A DNA stretch of 64,000 nt. Source: Hanleya hanleyi (lineage: Eukaryota; Mollusca; Polyplacophora; Lepidopleurida; Hanleyidae). The notes beneath the pieces were generated by a model. It did not search any database. It had not been told where the DNA came from and saw only the letters and a list, made by a program, of their open reading frames with translations. The stretch spans positions 1-64,000 of the forward strand of contig JAVTVY010037077.1 in assembly GCA_036873755.1 (NCBI GenBank), read 5' to 3'. The position numbers and the translations under genes are program-made. Positions 43,534 to 53,755 of the stretch are shown piece after piece (within the stretch, counting starts at the first letter, position 1; each line of letters opens with the position of its first letter).

Positions 43534-45005
43534 TGTCGTGTGGTCCACGATTGTGGATCCTATTTTTTGTAAATATGACGTCAAGAGTTGCGTCCCCTTG
43601 ACCGGATGAATTCTTCGATCAGCTGTTACGTCTGGTTTCATCAGGCCAGTACAGGCACTATTTTTCTCTGTTGTATTTTCGCTGTGCCTTTCTGTTCTGC
43701 TGTGCCGCGATAACTAATAGATATTTTCTTGATGTAATACAGCTCTGATAATTTCACTTTAATTGAAATTGGATGATATAGCGTGTATCAGCCCGATAAA
43801 GGGAGCTATTTCTCGATAGAGCAGTGTTGTCGTTGTGATGTGGTCCGTACAACCACCCGTAAGACTACGCCAGAGAGAACAGTCTCGAAGCATGGCGTCT
43901 CGTTGATTGTCTGACAAATTAACTTATTGTGTCGATAATGCGGTGTGACATGAGATTCTGATGATCCTAACAATGCAGGGGGAGTTGGTGTTCTGCCAAA
44001 TGTGAGTGAAACTGTCATTTTCGCATTAAATATGTAATATGTGATGATGCTACTTTGAACCGACAAACTGTGTCACATTTCATTCCCGCCATTATTGTAA
44101 ATCATTCTCGGCACGTACACAGTTTTCATATGTGATACCATAATGGTCTCTGTTAGACAGGGATAATTCCTGGTATTGAATTCATTTATTTCCACGAATC
44201 CAATGTGTTGATTGATTTGCATATCAAATAAATTGTAATTGTCTTATCAAATCAAGTGATAATTGAAATGGTCATCAATTACTCGAGATAATGGATTAAA
44301 TTGGGTCGATTGAATTCTCTCCTCAGTCATGTAGTGACCATGTGACTCAGTAAGTGGACTTCTGTGGTCGTCATTCACCAGGCCTAGGAGCAATTGATAC
44401 TAAGGTAGGCCTACATGTACAATGTATGACAGATACATGTAGACCAAGTGTACTCTATGACCTTTTCTTGTACTTTAATTTTATAAACATTAAATGTTAG
44501 TCGAATGGATTTAATTATTAAGCATGTGTAACATTATGGATATAAATTCCCTAATCATGTAATGATTTATTTTATCATACATTGATAAATCAATGCCATT
44601 TCTAATAATCAATTATTATTGATCATGTTAATGGTAATCAAATATTGTCCAAAATGATTCCTCACTGATAAATTCATCAATTATTATTATCGATCATGTT
44701 ATTGGTAATCAAATATTGTTAGAAATGATTCCTTACTGATAGTAATCGCATCGTGATGGGTTATTTCATGGTTTATCCATCCCTATTTACTTTGATAGTG
44801 TATCAAATAATTCATGTGGTCCCATATCCATGGACAAGTTAAGCAAAGCAGATTGTTGTTTTTCATTACAGGGTTTTTTCTTTTCCTCGTGTAACTTTCT
44901 TGCCTCGCACGATGTTCTTGGTTCATCATGAATATCCATGAATAAAGACTATCATATTTCTCAAGTTGGACTTCATCGTTCGTTGTTCGAGCCCCGGCTA
45001 CGACA
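43534..45005 (+). repeat. 3' LTR
   Basis: 1472 bp, starts TGTCGTGTGG and ends GGCTACGACA, with perfect TGTCGT/ACGACA terminal inversion. Compared with the 5' LTR: about a dozen substitutions and one ~10-bp insertion. Confidence 0.95.
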
Positions 45006-45009
45006 TTAC
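45006..45009. other. Right target-site duplication TTAC
   Basis: Matches 36546-36549. Confidence 0.8.
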
Positions 45010-45023
45010 TTTAACATGCCAAC

Positions 45024-45446
45024 TTGGTGGTATTGGATAATCTGATGGGCGCGACCAAGAACAATTCAATCATCGCCTACATGTTTATCAAAGGATCCCA
45101 TCACCAGAGTCTGCCTGTGATTTATATGACCCAGAAACTGTTTCCTCGGGGGGAGGCATCGACAGATATTGCCCTGAACTGCCAATACATCGAGTTGTTC
45201 ACCAATCCCATCGACAGAACGCCAAACCGAGTGTTTGAGACCCGAATTTATCCACAGAACAGGGATTATTTCAGGCAGGCGTTTCAAGCCACGAGTCGAC
45301 CATACGGCTACCTATTCGTGGGGGTAACGCCCATACCCTCGGAAGATCGCCGATTGACAACCACCCATGACCCGATGAGGGACCACAACGAAGTCAGAGC
45401 GACAGTCAGCGACATTCAGACCAACAACCTAGTCCACAGGGGTTGA
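45024..45446 (+). pseudogene. Packaging-ATPase-like fragment (Polinton/adintovirus type)
   Basis: 140 codons open from just after the LTR insertion. VVLDNLM resembles a Walker B strand (hydrophobic run then acidic pair, here DN), followed by FIKGSHHQSLPVIYMTQKLF, ALNCQYIELFTNP and ATSRPYGYLFV. This order resembles the FtsK/HerA (A32-like) DNA-packaging ATPases of Polintons and adintoviruses. The Walker A part is missing: no P-loop is visible on either side of the LTR element. The frame has an upstream TAA, so it is a broken fragment. Family call by eye only. Confidence 0.5.
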
Positions 45447-46400
45447 ACACCTGCGAGTTCCGAGGAGCGGACCCCCATCTGGTCCGATCAGCCTTGGAAT
45501 ACTCCAATCACCAAACCAAATCCATACAAGGGGATGACACGATTGAGGTCAACGCTGTAAACACATTGCCGAGGCTGGATCTCGTCAGAGAAGCATGGAC
45601 GCCGAGGTGAGATGTTGAAGGTTACAGTAAACGAGTTTCATCAAATAATATATTCGAAAGAGGAAGCCGCAATTTTAGAGAATAACACATTGACAATCAA
45701 ACTACAACGATCTTAACGTCAACAGTATTCATCCTTGATATAAAATCACTGAACAAGGACCCGGTCCACTTGGAGATGGAACGAATAGTGTCGATGTTGA
45801 AAACCCCGGACATGAGCTGGACAGCAGCGTGTGCCATAGTGATCGCTCAAAAGACAGGAAACACCTGTCTGAACGCATCATTAAGACCAACAACGTGCTC
45901 AGATACTGTAACGTGCTATAAATAGCACACTCGATGCAATCCTCCTTCACCATGAGCACTACGACATCCACTTTGACTAACTGACGAACTACATCACGCC
46001 GAGACCCAGACCATGAGCGCCCCTCGCCAACGAGAAAGCCTCGATACTATAACTGACGCAACTCTACACCAAGAGGGGATCACCGATGCAGCTCTACAGC
46101 AGAGAGAAAGCCTGCGTGTTCATCTTGTCACGATCATCGGTAACATCCAATGGGAGATCCGGGTGTGTCTTCTGCTGCAGAAGAAACAGATACTTATCCA
46201 AAGACGATGCCAACACTACTCTTGCCCAGAATCTGTTGACCCTGCATCATGGGTTTCAGACCTTTGTGGAAATGCTGGTAGAGTCTGGGAATTATACCTT
46301 AGATTCTCCTCTCCCGCCTCCGACAGTTTACAAAGTGAACCCCATAACATGCATGGCGTTGACGTCAACGCGTGGTAACGATCCACGGAAATAGCAGGGC
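45447..46400 (+). pseudogene. Decayed ORFs following the ATPase-like fragment
   Basis: Several protein-like stretches in shifting frames: a segment ending LDLVREAWTPR (to about 45610), one containing VTVNEFHQIIYSKEEAA (about 45620-45700), one at about 45725-45920, and two overlapping frames at 46013-46378 and 46086-46394 that seem to be one interrupted protein (GFQTFVEMLVESGNYTLDSP in the latter). I do not recognise families. Continuity with the ATPase-like fragment suggests one decayed viral-like element. Confidence 0.35.
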
Positions 46401-47045
46401 AGTCGTATTCTACCCCACGAGAGTTTTGAACGGTCATCCTGACCGACCCATTTGGCCCCTAAATCGCCCAAACACACCTCTGTGGCCCCTAAAATGCCAT
46501 CTTTCTACGGATGCCCACCATGACGTCACTTCCGGGAGCAACACCCCAGTCGTAATCTACACCATGAGAGCTTCACGATGGGGCCCTACACACTCAAGTC
46601 AGCTCAAGCTTATATCCTATTACCTCTTTGGGTAACTTTTGCACACGACCACCTACGATATATTAGTTCCGATAAACTCAATCTGTTTTTCTGCATTTTT
46701 TTACGAGATATCCGGCTGTTTTCTATGTTTACATCCACCCGCAAATCACGTGACCGGAAGTGGCCTTCAAAGTCAAGGGTTGAAGGCCAACTCACAAGTA
46801 AGAAGAGTTGATATACCACTCAGGATTGATAAAAATCTGCCCTCTGGCCTGCATTTTGGTATTTTTACAGGCATTTAAATGTAGAATTTTCTCTTTCAAC
46901 AAAAATTCAATTTTCACGCCATATAATTTCATTTGAAAATGAAAACAAGATTGGTGTAAGTGGAGGTATATTTTTGTTATGAGGGAATATTCCTCCTTTT
47001 TATGCTTTAAAAATAGGTCAGGGGCACATTTTGATCAATCATGAA
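46400..47045. other. Spacer, no gene seen
   Basis: Duplicated TTTGGCCCCTAAAT/CTGTGGCCCCTAAAA words at about 46450-46490; otherwise unremarkable. Confidence 0.4.
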
Positions 47046-47298
47046 TCCATATTTATGTAAGGGGCCCCTCGGTGGTCGAATGCTCTAAGGCGCTTCGCTG
47101 GTGACCGCTAGCCTCACACCGCTGAACCGGCACGGGTTCGAGCCCAGCTGGTCCATGTGTGAAAGTCTGTCAGTTACTCGCCGAAGGGCGGTGGTTCTCT
47201 CCGGGTACTCCGGCTTCCTCTACCATCCAAACTGACTGTCACCATATGAGTGAAACAAACTTGAGCCAAATTCCTTCCCTCCCTCCATATTTATGTAA
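47046..47298 (+). mobile_element. SINE with conserved core and 15-bp TSD
   Basis: TCCATATTTATGTAA is repeated exactly at 47046-47060 and 47284-47298. Between them: a tRNA-like head (GGGGCCCCTCGGTGGTCGAA from 47061; box B GGGTTCGAGCCC near 47134), then a core with CGGTGGTTCTCTCCGGGTAC and TCCGGCTTCCTCTACCA (about 47187-47225), the type shared by several widespread metazoan SINE superfamilies, and a CCTTCCCTCCC tail. Intact duplication implies fairly recent LINE-mediated insertion. Confidence 0.88.
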
Positions 47299-47935
47299 AT
47301 GACCGTCGCAATTTCTTCGAAGCTGATATTTCAATATGTAAATTTCAAGAAAAATCTGATTTGGGAATCGAAGAATAAAACAGCTTCATACACAAATTGA
47401 GGTTTTACTAGTAAACAGCACATATCTTTTTCAGAGTCATCTTTTCAGCCGTAAATATTTTGACAATTATTTTTGTCCAAAACCACATGTCCATAAAATT
47501 GATTTTTCACACTCGAATGAAAAAACAAATTCAAAAGATAATGATAGTGAAAAACATGCAGCTTCGCATGAAGATCGAGCCATTTTTAGAGTGGCACATC
47601 GTTTGAGATTGCACATCATTAAAAATGACAATACATTTATTATAAAAATAGGATTTCTACGTCACTGATGTTGAAGTTAGATTGAAAGAGGAACTATATT
47701 ATTAAACTTGAAATAAAGATTACATTTTTTTTTTGAAAGTAAGTTAGGAACAATATTAGCCCCACATTACCCCCACATTTATATGCAAATAATATAATGT
47801 CAAAGAAATGGTGTCCTTCATTTAAGACGATGCGAAATCCCAAACTAACAGGGGTTCGGTACTCCGGGGATTCCTTCTGAAAAATAATAATATCATCAAC
47901 CTATTAGTAATTAGTATAAAGGAATTTAATGTAGG
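47299..47935. other. Spacer, no gene seen
   Basis: AT-rich; no ORF or repeat structure recognised. Confidence 0.4.
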
Positions 47936-48580
47936 TGATTCGGGAAATGCTCCCGGAGGTAGCGGATGGGTTGAATAAGTGTAGGATGATGTAAGTTCCC
48001 AGATTATATGAGGGTATGGAGTCGGGAGAAGCTTAGTTTAGGAGATAGAGGGTGGAGCTCGGTGTCCCAGGGGTGAAGACATGCTCCCCGAGGGTGGTGG
48101 ATGATTCAATAAGTGAAGCCTGATGAAAGGATCTGGAATATATGATGGTTCGGGGGGAGGGAGACACAGGTTGAGGCTAGGAAGCTGTGGACAGGAAATG
48201 TTCTAAGTTCAAAACTTGAACATTCTTACCCCGCGGGGGAAGACATGCTCCCCGAGGGTAGTGGATGTGTTAAATTAGTTCAGGAGACACAGGGTCAGGG
48301 TGAGGCCAGGGAGCTTTGGACGGGAAATGTTCTAAGTCAAAAACTTGAACAGTCTTGCCCCGCGAGGGAAGGCATGCTCCCCGAGGATGTGTTAAATAAG
48401 TGTAACCTGGTGTATAAGCATCTGGAATATATGATGGTATGGGGCACGTGTAGCTTGATGTAATCATCTGGGGTTCGGGTGTCGGGCGGGCATTCAAGAG
48501 ACATAGGGTGAGGCTGAGAAGCGTGAACAGGAAACATTTTCTATGTCCTGCGGATAGTCACACAGACGGACATCATTTTG
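47936..48580. repeat. Degenerate tandem copies of a dispersed GC-richer repeat
   Basis: Four units of about 130-165 bp start near 47949, 48070, 48245 and 48373 with ATGCTCCCCGAGG and include GGAGACACAGGGTGAGGC and GAAATGTTCTAAGT. A further single copy lies at 51890-52075. The last units of both places end with a CACA.GACATCATTT sequence. Confidence 0.8.
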
Positions 48581-48594
48581 TGGCACATATACAT

Positions 48595-48953
48595 TCTCAG
48601 AAATATTCAGAAAATAATCCTCAATAGATCAGGTTGCACATCCACCACTCAATTTCAGGGATTTTATCTGAAATCCCGGGATATTTTCCTGAAAATCAGG
48701 TATATCATCGATGAATTAAAGTCAAATTACCTGAATTTTAGGTGATTTTACGTACCTAAATAGAGTCGGGAACTTGCTAATCAGGGTAATAAATTTGCCT
48801 GAATTTCAGGGAAAATCCTCCCATTCAGGGATCTTTTTCCTGAAATTCAGGTAATCAGCCCTGAATTTCAGCCAAAATCCCTGAAATTGTGCTGTGGAAA
48901 TGCAACATGATCAGTTCTGAATATTTCGACTATTACCTGAATATTTCTGAGAG
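48595..48953. mobile_element. Foldback MITE of nested CCTGAAWTTCAGG palindromes
   Basis: Outer arms: TCTCAGAAATATTCAG at 48595 against CTGAATATTTCTGAGA at 48938-48953 (exact complement). Inner arms: CAATTTCAGGGATTTT (about 48650) against AAAATCCCTGAAATTG (about 48871), also exact. Between the two pairs the sequence matches imperfectly (GATCAGGTTGCA versus TGCAACATGATC). The centre is a series of short CCTGAATTTCAGG-like dyads. No coding capacity. Confidence 0.8.
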
Positions 48954-48959
48954 TGTGAC

Positions 48960-49915
48960 ATTTTTAGTCATTCTTAGCCACCAAACCGGTGTGATGGATA
49001 AGAATGTCCTGGTGATTATAGTGTCCCTTTTCATACCCTTTTTATTGCAACTAAAGACTGACACTTGCCCCCAATGTGAAGAAAAGTGTCCTACCTGGGG
49101 CAGAAGATAGAAACCGGACACTCGTATCCACCGGACATTCTCAGCCTCCACACCGACACCTCGGGTTTCGACCAGAGCCGTATATTATCGCTTGTGAACT
49201 TATTTTAATATTACAATTCACTTGGCTATATATGTTATGTGAACATGAATAAAGCTGCATTAAAATGCCATCTGCTGGAATACAATCTTAACTGATATGC
49301 ATCATTCCAGGTCACTAGAATTTTGAAACCTCAGACACATCAGGCACATTTAGCACTTGGCACGAGAGCCGATTTCGTATTTTAATCAGACAATCCAGAT
49401 ATTTGAGGTAACCGGTGACATCACACAGGTGAAAACTTCCATGCATGGATGATTACCACGTTCTGCTCAATTAAGGAACGTTATTTGTCTTTTGTATCTA
49501 CTACATCAATAAAAACAGGGGCAGATATGATGACTAATTGATTGTATGGGCACACACACACTGTCAGGTGTGGAACGTAAAGATGCATCCCCGCCTAAAT
49601 TACCACGGGGAATCCCCTGCTAAGTGTATTGAATTGCGCATGATCACATGGCAAGTGCAGATCTATGACAATCTCACAAACTCATACACTCCAGCTGTGA
49701 TAGATGTTTTCAGGGTAAGGGGCGTGGCAGCTGTCAACAACAACACTCATTGCAAAGTATTAATTAGATCCCTTCAGCCGATGTTTTCGGGCTATCATTG
49801 TCCCATTCTGTTGTGACCTTCAAAAATATCGGCATAACACCTTCTGATGCCTGGACTGAACGTCATTTCCAGTCTGTACTCATAATGCTGTCCACATGCT
49901 ACGCTTGCATTGCTA
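48960..49915. other. Spacer, no gene seen
   Basis: Short ORFs only. AATAAA at about 49250 and a CA/TG-rich stretch at about 49540. Confidence 0.35.
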
Positions 49916-49919
49916 TGTA

Positions 49920-50696
49920 CACGGCATAAATCGATAGTGCACCTCTAGGGCATTCTCATGGCATCAGATTGTATATCTCCTATTGTCGTATATACCGACG
50001 GTTTGGAGGTTACAAACTCTGACGTTGGGAGAATGCTCTAGGGGTACTCGCTCGCTCTTGGAGGTATAAAAGGCTCCACTCGGAGTCCTCTGTCTACCTG
50101 GCCGTGTTTTGTGATTCCTGGATAGAGTATCATACTATTATTTTATAATAAACTGTATTTCACGGAACATTAGGGATGTTTGTGGTTATATCCACACAAG
50201 AATCATACTCGTATAAACCATAGTTTCGTCATTTAAGAAAATAAAGTGTGAAATTTAATGCTCCTCGCAACCTGTACACGCGTGGTACAGGTGAAAGTTC
50301 GACAAAATTCAACTAAGAAGTGATGAACTGTTCCTATTTTAGTCGATTAGACAACCTGACATATTCAAGGTGCATCTAGATGGGTAAACATACAGCAAAT
50401 TACAATTAATCGGATATACATGATATCAGAAATCGGTATACCACAGCGCACCATCTTTGTTTTGCATCTTTTCCGGTACTAACAATTGCACGCTTTGGAT
50501 CGGCATCTTGGTGTGCTCTATGGTTATTGAGATGTTTTATTTCGTGCGATGAAGGAAAGAAAGGAAAATAAAGATATGTACGCTGCAGAAAACGAATTTA
50601 GAGCGAAACCTACCTTTTCACTCTGAGATAACCCTTCTATACCTCCAAGAGCGAGCGAGTATACCCCTAGAGGTGCACTATCGATTGTATGCCGTG
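49920..50696. mobile_element. ~0.78-kb inverted-repeat element
   Basis: Left arm CACGGCATAAATCGATAGTG from 49920 is inverted at 50664-50696. The right arm extends inward to about 50633 (TACCTCCAAGAGCGAGCGAG), and its partner on the left lies at 50037-50073, displaced by the nested insert at 49951-50035. A TATAAAAGG box at 50065-50073 followed by AATAAAC at about 50145 is present in the left half. No transposase. Confidence 0.75.
49951..50035. mobile_element. Nested 85-bp MITE with 8-bp TSD
   Basis: Flanked by CTCTAGGG at 49943-49950 and 50036-50043. Ends are CATTCTC and its complement GAGAATG, with weaker inverted similarity continuing inward. The other arm of the host element (50633-50696) preserves the uninterrupted site, showing CTCTAGGGG once. 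An 8-bp duplication suggests mobilisation by a hAT-type transposase. Confidence 0.8.
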
Positions 50697-50699
50697 ATA

Positions 50700-51885
50700 T
50701 AGCTGAATGTGACGTTAAATCTAGTTTCTCTCTCTCTCTCTCTCTCTGTTAAGCCAGCACTGTTGAACAGGAAACTATGTATGGTATTCCTTCTTGAAAT
50801 TTATACTTTATTTCTGTGGGGTTTGCCTTCTATTTCATGAATTACATCTATAACAGGGAATCTCTATGAAATTTTAAAAACTGAGAAACTAAGCCAACAG
50901 TATAGAGATACAGGTAACTTCTCTATTACTCGTCCACAATGTAGATGGGATAAATTAGGGGTTGAACAATGTGAAAAACCTACAAATATTTCCAACGTCC
51001 AGGAAAAAAAGAAATATGCACAAATTGATGACGAAACTGACAACAAGTACGAATTTATATATATTACAATTGATATACTCAGGAAGTATCCCTGATATAC
51101 TCAAAGACGATTAAACATTATGTCGCTTATATCTTTCTGTGAGATGTGAAACTACCAAAATTAAGAGGCACTATCACACGCATGCAGCTACAGGGAACAA
51201 TCATTTGCCTGACCAAGCGCTACAAATCTATTGACAAATTGGTAACATGTTCAGAGAGGGAGAGAGGTACAGATGACGTCCTCACCGGAAGCGCTGTAGA
51301 TGCGAAGATATGTAAATCAGTATAGAGGTCAGACAATGAACCAAGGACCCGTTACTGTTTTGACCCCTCCACAGTGAAAGCTCAGTAAAAGAGCTTTATT
51401 AATTACACATTTTCTCTAAAACAATATTCCAAGGATGAATTTATGTAATTATAAAATTAAGACTCTGAACTCTTATTTTGTCCAATGTACACAGTTTCTG
51501 TCAAATGCATATATTTTCCAGATAGTATACGGTACATTTCAGTAAAATGCAACTTTTCTTCCGTGACAATTTATAATTTCCCCTAGTTGATCAGGTTTAT
51601 AAATTATGGAGAAAATAATTCAAGCTTAAAACACATCTTCTAGCTCTGTTATCGGAATGTTCCCGGAGATTATAGGAAGCGAATAGAAAACCCCCCCAGC
51701 AGTCTACGAAAAAATGTGGGGTGAATTATTTGCGAAAAAGGGCGTTTTTTTTGGTGACGCCGGGCGCTTTTACGTGGAAATCGGGAGGTGTCTTCTAGAT
51801 AGTAGCAACGTGTACAACAAATTTGAAGTTAACTGACATAGGCATTCAAAAGTTATCCGACAAACAAGATTGAAAATCTTGAAGA
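50700..51885. other. Spacer, no gene seen
   Basis: (TC)n tract at about 50728-50748. AT-rich remainder without recognisable ORFs. Confidence 0.4.
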
Positions 51886-51889
51886 TGTG

Positions 51890-52075
51890 GCAAATCTTGT
51901 TCCCCGGGGGTGGCGATATGCTCCCTGAGGTAGTGGATGGATTAAATAGGAGCAGCCTGATGTAAGCACCCCGACTATATGAGGGTTCTGGGGTCAGGCG
52001 TAGCTTAGTTCAGGAGACATAGGGTGAGGCCAACAAGCTGTGGGCAGTTCAAAACGGAAACACACCGACATCATT
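51890..52075. repeat. Single copy of the repeat seen at 47936-48580
   Basis: Shares ATGCTCCCTGAGGTAGTGGA, TTCAGGAGACATAGGGTGAG and the CACACCGACATCATTTCG end. Confidence 0.75.
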
Positions 52076-52384
52076 TCGATTCCCATATTGACCTTTCCGC
52101 AGCAAAAGCTATGGGCTCGAATCAACGCGGTGTACGGCCTTTTCCCTCAAGGCCATTTTCCCCATGGGCTTTTTTTTCCAGTGACTTTCTTCCCCAAAGG
52201 CCTTTTTCCCCAGTGGCACTTTTCCCCCACCCTATAATAATGATGGGAAATGCTTAACATTTTTTTTTGCAAAATAAATTTGAAACAGAGTAGTTATTAA
52301 AGTGGATCTTTTGGTACTATTCAGGGGCAGATAACTCTTGCTGTTGCATCACGTAACCTTAAGTGACCTTCTGGAAGTTGAGTG

Positions 52385-53362
52385 CCAATGACGTATTCAG
52401 ATGCAAGCGGGTGGGTTTATAAATTATGGAACTGCAACTACGAAACTTCGAAACTAGGAATTCAGATTCCAAATCCAGATTACAAGGAGATCTTATACTA
52501 TTGGTCCATGATTAAGGACCAGGAGAATATAGATCCATTCAATGAAGTTATCTGGAACAATTAAGAACATTTTAGTGAAATCCAAATCTGTTTTTAATGC
52601 AGTTTGGTACCGAGCGGGTATACACTTCATCAGAGATTTGTTTACCGCTGAAGGAAGATTACTCTCCTTACCAGAACTAGAAAATAAGTTTTTATTCATC
52701 TCAAACACTAAGGAATATTACAAAATAATTTCTGCAGTGCGCGGGTACATCGGGTTGAATATATTCAATAAGAATTCAGCCTACCCCAAACTGAAAGAGG
52801 TGCCTTCTTTTTGTGGCATGTCCTTAGCCAACCCTGTAGTAAATTTTAAACGCTTTTATACGGCATTGAATGATAGTAAAACAACTGCGTTCGACTATAG
52901 CAAATGGGATAATCTTAGTGACGGAATTCCAAAACCAAGTATTTGGTTCCTCCCACACAGCCTTCCTGTGGAATTTAAGATGCAGTTGCAATATAAACTG
53001 CTACATAAAATTATCCCATGTAATCGTTATCTGCATACAAGGCCAAACATCAAGGAAAGTTCGTCGTGTCCATCGTGTGGTTTGCAAGATACTATTGAGC
53101 ATTATTTTATACAATGTCCTAAAAATGATAGATTTTGGTCAGATGCCGCACATTTTTTATACAACAACATGAATATAGACATGAGGTGCCACCGCTGTTA
53201 TTTTACATGGATATTTTAAACTGTCATCAGCGAGCTGTAAATTATTTCCTACTGCAAGCAAATTTCTTCATATATAGATGTCGCACGACAACGATAAACC
53301 CCAATTTCACAGCTGTTACTAATGAGCTTAAGAGAAATGTCACAGTTCTCTCGAACACATAA
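52385..53362 (+). pseudogene. L1/Tx1-type LINE ORF2 C-terminal fragment
   Basis: Three frames in succession make one C-terminal region: to about 52560 (ends NPDYKEILYYWS, PFNEVIWNN), then 52560-53180 (VFNAVWYRAGIHFIRDLF, LPELENKF, LQYKLLHKIIPCNRYL, SCPSCGLQDTIEHYFIQCP), then 53180-53362 (LNCHQRAVNYFLLQANFFIY). The WNN...GI..I.DL and CPxC...T.EH.F..C motifs are typical of L1/Tx1-like ORF2 beyond the RT. Two frameshifts and a lost 5' part mark it as dead. Confidence 0.75.
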
Positions 53363-53755
53363 ACACGAAAAGCTATCAAAAGAATTTAAAAATATATTCC
53401 AATGATTTTCAAGCTGACATAATTGATGTCGATTTGTATTTCTCCGTATTTCTCACTGTCGTATATTGATTGTTTATCCCGTGGGAAGGGGGTGTTGTTA
53501 TACGATATTAATTGTATTGAGTCCTGACGTGCCGCCTCCGACGTTCGTAAAGTTAGACCGCGGTTCGCAGTTCGCAGTTCGTTATTCGAGGGGACCAGTC
53601 ACTATTTCTTCAGACATGGAGAAAAACATCTGTATTTTCTTTATTATGAGTATTTTGAACTCCAAACTCTGCATAGTAAGAGAGAAAGTCCTGCTTCATA
53701 GGTTTTCATAATCATATCCCAAATCGGACTCCAGGGGGCGCTGCTAGGGGCGCTG
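53363..53755. other. Spacer between LINE fragment and satellite
   Basis: No gene seen. Confidence 0.4.

Larger units (their letters stand above)
36550..45005 (+). mobile_element. Full-length Ty3/gypsy LTR retrotransposon
   Basis: 8456 bp with LTRs 36550-38012 and 43534-45005, TTAC duplications, candidate PBS, gag, PR-RT-RNase H, an SGNH-like ORF and a PPT. LTRs begin TGTCGT and end in CGACA/AGACA. The LTRs differ by about a dozen substitutions, a ~10-bp indel and a T-run length, so integration was recent. Defects: a -1-type frame break in gag near 39080-39090, an in-frame TAG in PR at 39977-39979, and no integrase domain between RNase H and the acidic tail ORF. It therefore cannot move by its own products but may have been mobilised in trans. 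Confidence 0.95.

Noticed and set aside
44990..45005. tRNA B-box-like GTTCGAGCCCCGG at the LTR end
   Set aside because: No A box at proper distance; part of the LTR in both copies.
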